Shown here: in pieces, positions 6,294 to 7,620 of the stretch
Numbering within the stretch: the stretch's first letter is position 1
How the letters are laid out: each line of letters starts with the position of its first letter
NCBI GenBank assembly: GCA_022771185.1
Contig: JALFCJ010000309.1
Location: forward strand, 1-7,620
Source of the DNA: Spirochaetales bacterium
Lineage (GTDB): Bacteria; Spirochaetota; Spirochaetia; Sphaerochaetales; Sphaerochaetaceae
DNA: 7,620 nucleotides
Direction of reading: 5' to 3'
Notes under the pieces: model-generated
Seen by the model: only the letters and a program-made list of their open reading frames with translations
The model's database searches: none
What the model was told of the DNA's origin: nothing
Translations under genes and position numbers: made by a program

Positions 6294-6414
6294 TTCTCTT
6301 TGCTATTTGTTTTCTTATAAACAAAAGAAGAAATGAGAAAACCAACATCAATATAGAGATCCACAGGCTGAGAGATAGTTTGAAATACTCTCCCCTTACC
6401 TTATCTCCTCTCAT
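6283..6414 (-). CDS. Possible small single-pass membrane protein
   Basis: On the minus strand an ATG at 6414-6412 opens 43 codons ending in TAA at 6285-6283; an in-frame ATG at 6444 would make it 53 residues. The peptide starts MRGDKVRGEYFK, continues with a hydrophobic run of about 21 residues (from LSLSLWISI to LLLFI) and ends RKQIAKRMLR. A single membrane helix with basic residues on both sides is what a real small membrane protein looks like. Against it: neither ATG has a well-placed ribosome site (a GAGGA sits 12 bases before the ATG at 6444 and lies in a small GAGG-AATA-CCTC palindrome), and T-rich DNA gives hydrophobic frames by chance. It lies 67 bases upstream of glnN on the same strand. 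I do not recognise a family. Confidence 0.3.
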   Translation of the reverse strand: MRGDKVRGEYFKLSLSLWISILMLVFSFLLLFIRKQIAKRMLR

Positions 6415-6444
6415 AAACTCTGTAAGAATCTGGTGATTGAGCAT

Positions 6445-6663
6445 GAGACGAGGTATTCCTCAAGTGAGTATCTTCCTTCTTTTAACCTATGTAATAAAGA
6501 GCGATGAATAGAATGGATATGAAATGTGTTATTTCTAATCTTCTTTCGACAAATATGTTTTTCGAAAAAAGATATAAACAAATTTGGTTATACCTCACAA
6601 TTGAACACTACACAAATAAGGCCAAAAAATTCAAGATTTTAAAAAAAATAGTCTTCCACTCCA
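6445..6663. other. A+T-rich intergenic stretch with nothing identified
   Basis: Between the possible small ORF upstream of glnN and the pyrG promoter I see no RNA gene, repeat or well-supported coding sequence. A minus-strand frame open from about 6587 to a TGA at 6413-6411 has no ATG; its last residues read KEGRYSLEEYLVSCSITRF and then LQSL, and its stop overlaps the ATG at 6414 (ATGA). It might be the tail of a lost gene. The plus-strand 80-codon frame at 6504 looks like random A+T-rich translation. Confidence 0.45.
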
Positions 6664-6693
6664 TTGACAACCACCCTCTATTTTTCTCATTAT
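6664..6693 (+). promoter_or_regulatory. Promoter for pyrG
   Basis: A perfect TTGACA (6664-6669) and CATTAT (6688-6693, 4 of 6 to -10 consensus) are 18 bases apart, giving a start near 6700 and a leader of roughly 150 bases before the pyrG ATG. The start region (TATCC/ATATTTTTT) has no run of G, unlike the GGGC start of CTP-sensing pyrG leaders in Bacillus. Confidence 0.5.
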
Positions 6694-6720
6694 CTTATCC
6701 ATATTTTTTGGAATTTACAT

Positions 6721-6858
6721 ATGAAAGGAACTGTGGGAAAGATTAGAAAATCCTCTTCTAGAGAGCAGTTTTGCCCTCTAAGGGAGACTCTCACACTCGC
6801 CATAACCGAGACACCTATCACGGGTGTCTCAATTTTTTTGGAGGAAAGAAATGGCTAA
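6721..6858 (+). CDS. Possible translated pyrG leader ORF (45 codons)
   Basis: ATG at 6721 opens 45 codons with no stop until TAA at 6856-6858, which overlaps codons 2-3 of pyrG in another frame. The frame passes through both leader hairpins, so a ribosome translating it would block them from folding. The peptide begins MKGTVGKIRKSSSREQF and ends IFLEERNG. The ribosome site is weak: TTGGAA, with GGA about 8 bases before the ATG. The ATG sits about 20 bases after the predicted transcription start. A 45-codon open frame can arise by chance, so the case rests on position and on likeness to the 44-residue pyrBI leader of enterobacteria. The peptide itself matches nothing I know. Confidence 0.25.
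   Translation: MKGTVGKIRKSSSREQFCPLRETLTLAITETPITGVSIFLEERNG
6753..6786 (+). promoter_or_regulatory. Upstream hairpin of the pyrG leader
   Basis: CTCTTCTAGAG (6753-6763) pairs with CTCTAAGGGAG (6776-6786), with two G-U pairs and one mismatch. Inside it GC (6765-6766) pairs with GC (6773-6774). A competing fold pairs GAGAG (6761-6765) with CTCTC (6788-6792) around CCCT-CTA-AGGG. GAGAC at 6784-6788 could also pair with GTCTC (6826-6830) of the terminator. These mutually exclusive folds are what an attenuator needs, but none is proven. Confidence 0.4.
6808..6839 (+). terminator. Intrinsic terminator / attenuator in the pyrG leader
   Basis: GAGACACC (6808-6815) is perfectly complementary to GGTGTCTC (6823-6830), with a 7-base loop, followed by AA and seven T (6833-6839). 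The next base starts the pyrG ribosome site (GGAGG, 6840-6844). No promoter can fit between the T-run and the pyrG ATG at 6851, so pyrG transcripts must pass through this structure. It is therefore best read as a regulated attenuator rather than the end of an upstream unit. Confidence 0.85.
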
Positions 6859-7620
6859 ACACATCTTTGTTACAGGAGGAGTCGTCTCCGGACTGGGTAA
6901 AGGCATTACAGCAGCAAGCTTGGGACGCCTATTAAAGGCAAGAGGCTTTAAGGTGGCATCACAGAAATTAGACCCTTATATGAACGTAGATCCTGGCACA
7001 ATGTCACCACTTCAGCATGGGGAAGTCTTTGTAACAAACGATGGAGCAGAAACAGATTTGGACCTTGGCCACTATGAGAGATTCATAGATGAAGACTTAT
7101 CTAAGTTTTCTAATCTTACAAGTGGAAAAGTATATTGGAATGTATTGCAGAAAGAGAGAAACGGTGAATACCTTGGCCGCACTGTCCAGATTATTCCTCA
7201 CGTTACAGATGAAATAAAGAACTTCGTATACTCTTGTGGAGAATCCAGCGGTGCAGATATAGTCATAACAGAAATCGGAGGAACAACAGGAGACATCGAG
7301 TCCCAGCCATTTTTGGAGGCCATTAGACAAATTGGACATGAAGTGGGGCCTCAGAACTGTTTATTTATCCACGTTGTCTTGGTTCCATATCTCTATGCAT
7401 CCGGAGAGCACAAATCGAAGCCTGCCCAGCACTCTGTAAAGGAGTTGATGAATACAGGAATATTCCCTGACGTCATAGTCATGAGAAGCGACGAGCCTAT
7501 AGAAGAATCAATTAAAGAGAAGATCTCTCTCTTCTGTAATGTTAAGAGAGAGTGTGTAATTGAGAATAAGACTGTTCCTATTCTTTATGAGGCACCATTG
7601 ATGCTCCATGAAGAAGGACT
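6851..7620 (+). CDS. pyrG: CTP synthase, N-terminal (synthetase) part
   Basis: CTP synthase converts UTP to CTP using ATP and glutamine, the last step of pyrimidine nucleotide synthesis. The 256 complete codons seen here cover almost all of the amidoligase domain; the C-terminal glutaminase domain (family total about 535 residues) lies beyond the window. Motifs are FVTGGVVSGLGKGIT with P-loop Lys17, KLDPYMNVDPGTMSP (39-53), TNDGAETDLDLGHYERF (62-78) with the magnesium ligand Asp71, EIGGTTGDIES with Glu141, and GEHKSKPAQHSVKEL, the UTP/CTP-binding stretch with its conserved Lys. The start is certain: GGAGG at 6840-6844, six bases before the ATG. It is preceded by a leader with an attenuator, and probably has its own promoter at 6664. 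glnN, which makes the glutamine this enzyme consumes, is divergently transcribed. Confidence 0.97.
   Translation, partial: MAKHIFVTGGVVSGLGKGITAASLGRLLKARGFKVASQKLDPYMNVDPGTMSPLQHGEVFVTNDGAETDLDLGHYERFIDEDLSKFSNLTSGKVYWNVLQKERNGEYLGRTVQIIPHVTDEIKNFVYSCGESSGADIVITEIGGTTGDIESQPFLEAIRQIGHEVGPQNCLFIHVVLVPYLYASGEHKSKPAQHSVKELMNTGIFPDVIVMRSDEPIEESIKEKISLFCNVKRECVIENKTVPILYEAPLMLHEEG

Noticed and set aside
6370..6460. CTGAGAGA at about 6368-6375, reminiscent of the TPP riboswitch core
   Set aside because: The preceding GGGGTGC element and the following CCAGCGTAGGGA-type element are absent, and the strand would not lead to a gene.
6504..6746. Plus-strand 80-codon frame upstream of pyrG
   Set aside because: No ribosome site, low-complexity A+T-rich translation, and it overlaps the pyrG promoter and leader.
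1..7620. CRISPR array, tRNA, rRNA, defence island or prophage genes
   Set aside because: No regularly spaced repeats, no cloverleaf-like segments with CCA ends, and no phage or defence motifs in any credible frame.

Overview
The window is a chromosomal stretch of an A+T-rich, anaerobe-type bacterium. Its gene set is an M18 aminopeptidase of the 450-residue, lysine-rich-insert type, a type III glutamine synthetase, a CTP synthase and possibly an Rpn-like nuclease. That set would fit Clostridia or Spirochaetia, and I cannot decide between them from sequence alone. The resident genes share a style: AGA for arginine and strong GGAGG-type ribosome sites on most genes. One block, 2146-4122, is clearly different (more G+C, AGG for arginine, many CTC/GTC/AAG codons) and is an insertion sequence.

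Layout from left to right. 1-74 (minus) is the start of a gene running off the edge, resembling Rpn/Transposase_31 nucleases. 75-415 is an A+T-rich divergent intergenic region. 416-736 (plus) encodes a 106-residue unrecognised membrane protein, followed at once by an intrinsic terminator (741-763). 787-2139 (plus) is the M18 aminopeptidase, apeA-like. 2146-4122 is a complete IS1182-type element with 16-bp inverted repeats, its own promoter, an intact DDE transposase and an internal bidirectional terminator. 4128-6215 (minus) is glnN (GSIII), convergent with apeA. 6216-6850 is a divergent regulatory region with a glnN promoter, a possible tiny membrane-protein gene on the minus strand, and the pyrG promoter and leader. 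6851-7620 (plus) is the first half of pyrG, cut by the window edge.

Three points stand out. First, the element sits exactly between the stop codons of two convergent genes. Only 6 and 5 bases of flanking DNA separate it from those stops, so its own hairpins are now the only visible terminators for apeA and glnN. Second, pyrG is preceded by a strong intrinsic terminator whose T-tract directly abuts the Shine-Dalgarno sequence. No promoter fits between them, so pyrG must be expressed by reading through it, which makes it a leader attenuator. The G-run-based CTP sensor known from Bacillus pyrG is not visible. Instead a 45-codon open frame runs across both leader hairpins and overlaps the pyrG start, a layout like the translated pyrBI leader of enterobacteria. 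Third, a TGTTA-N3-TAACA palindrome lies just upstream of the glnN promoter.

The three recognisable resident genes are housekeeping: peptide turnover (apeA), ammonium assimilation (glnN) and glutamine-dependent CTP synthesis (pyrG). glnN and pyrG are divergently arranged and linked metabolically, because glutamine made by GSIII is the nitrogen donor for CTP synthase.
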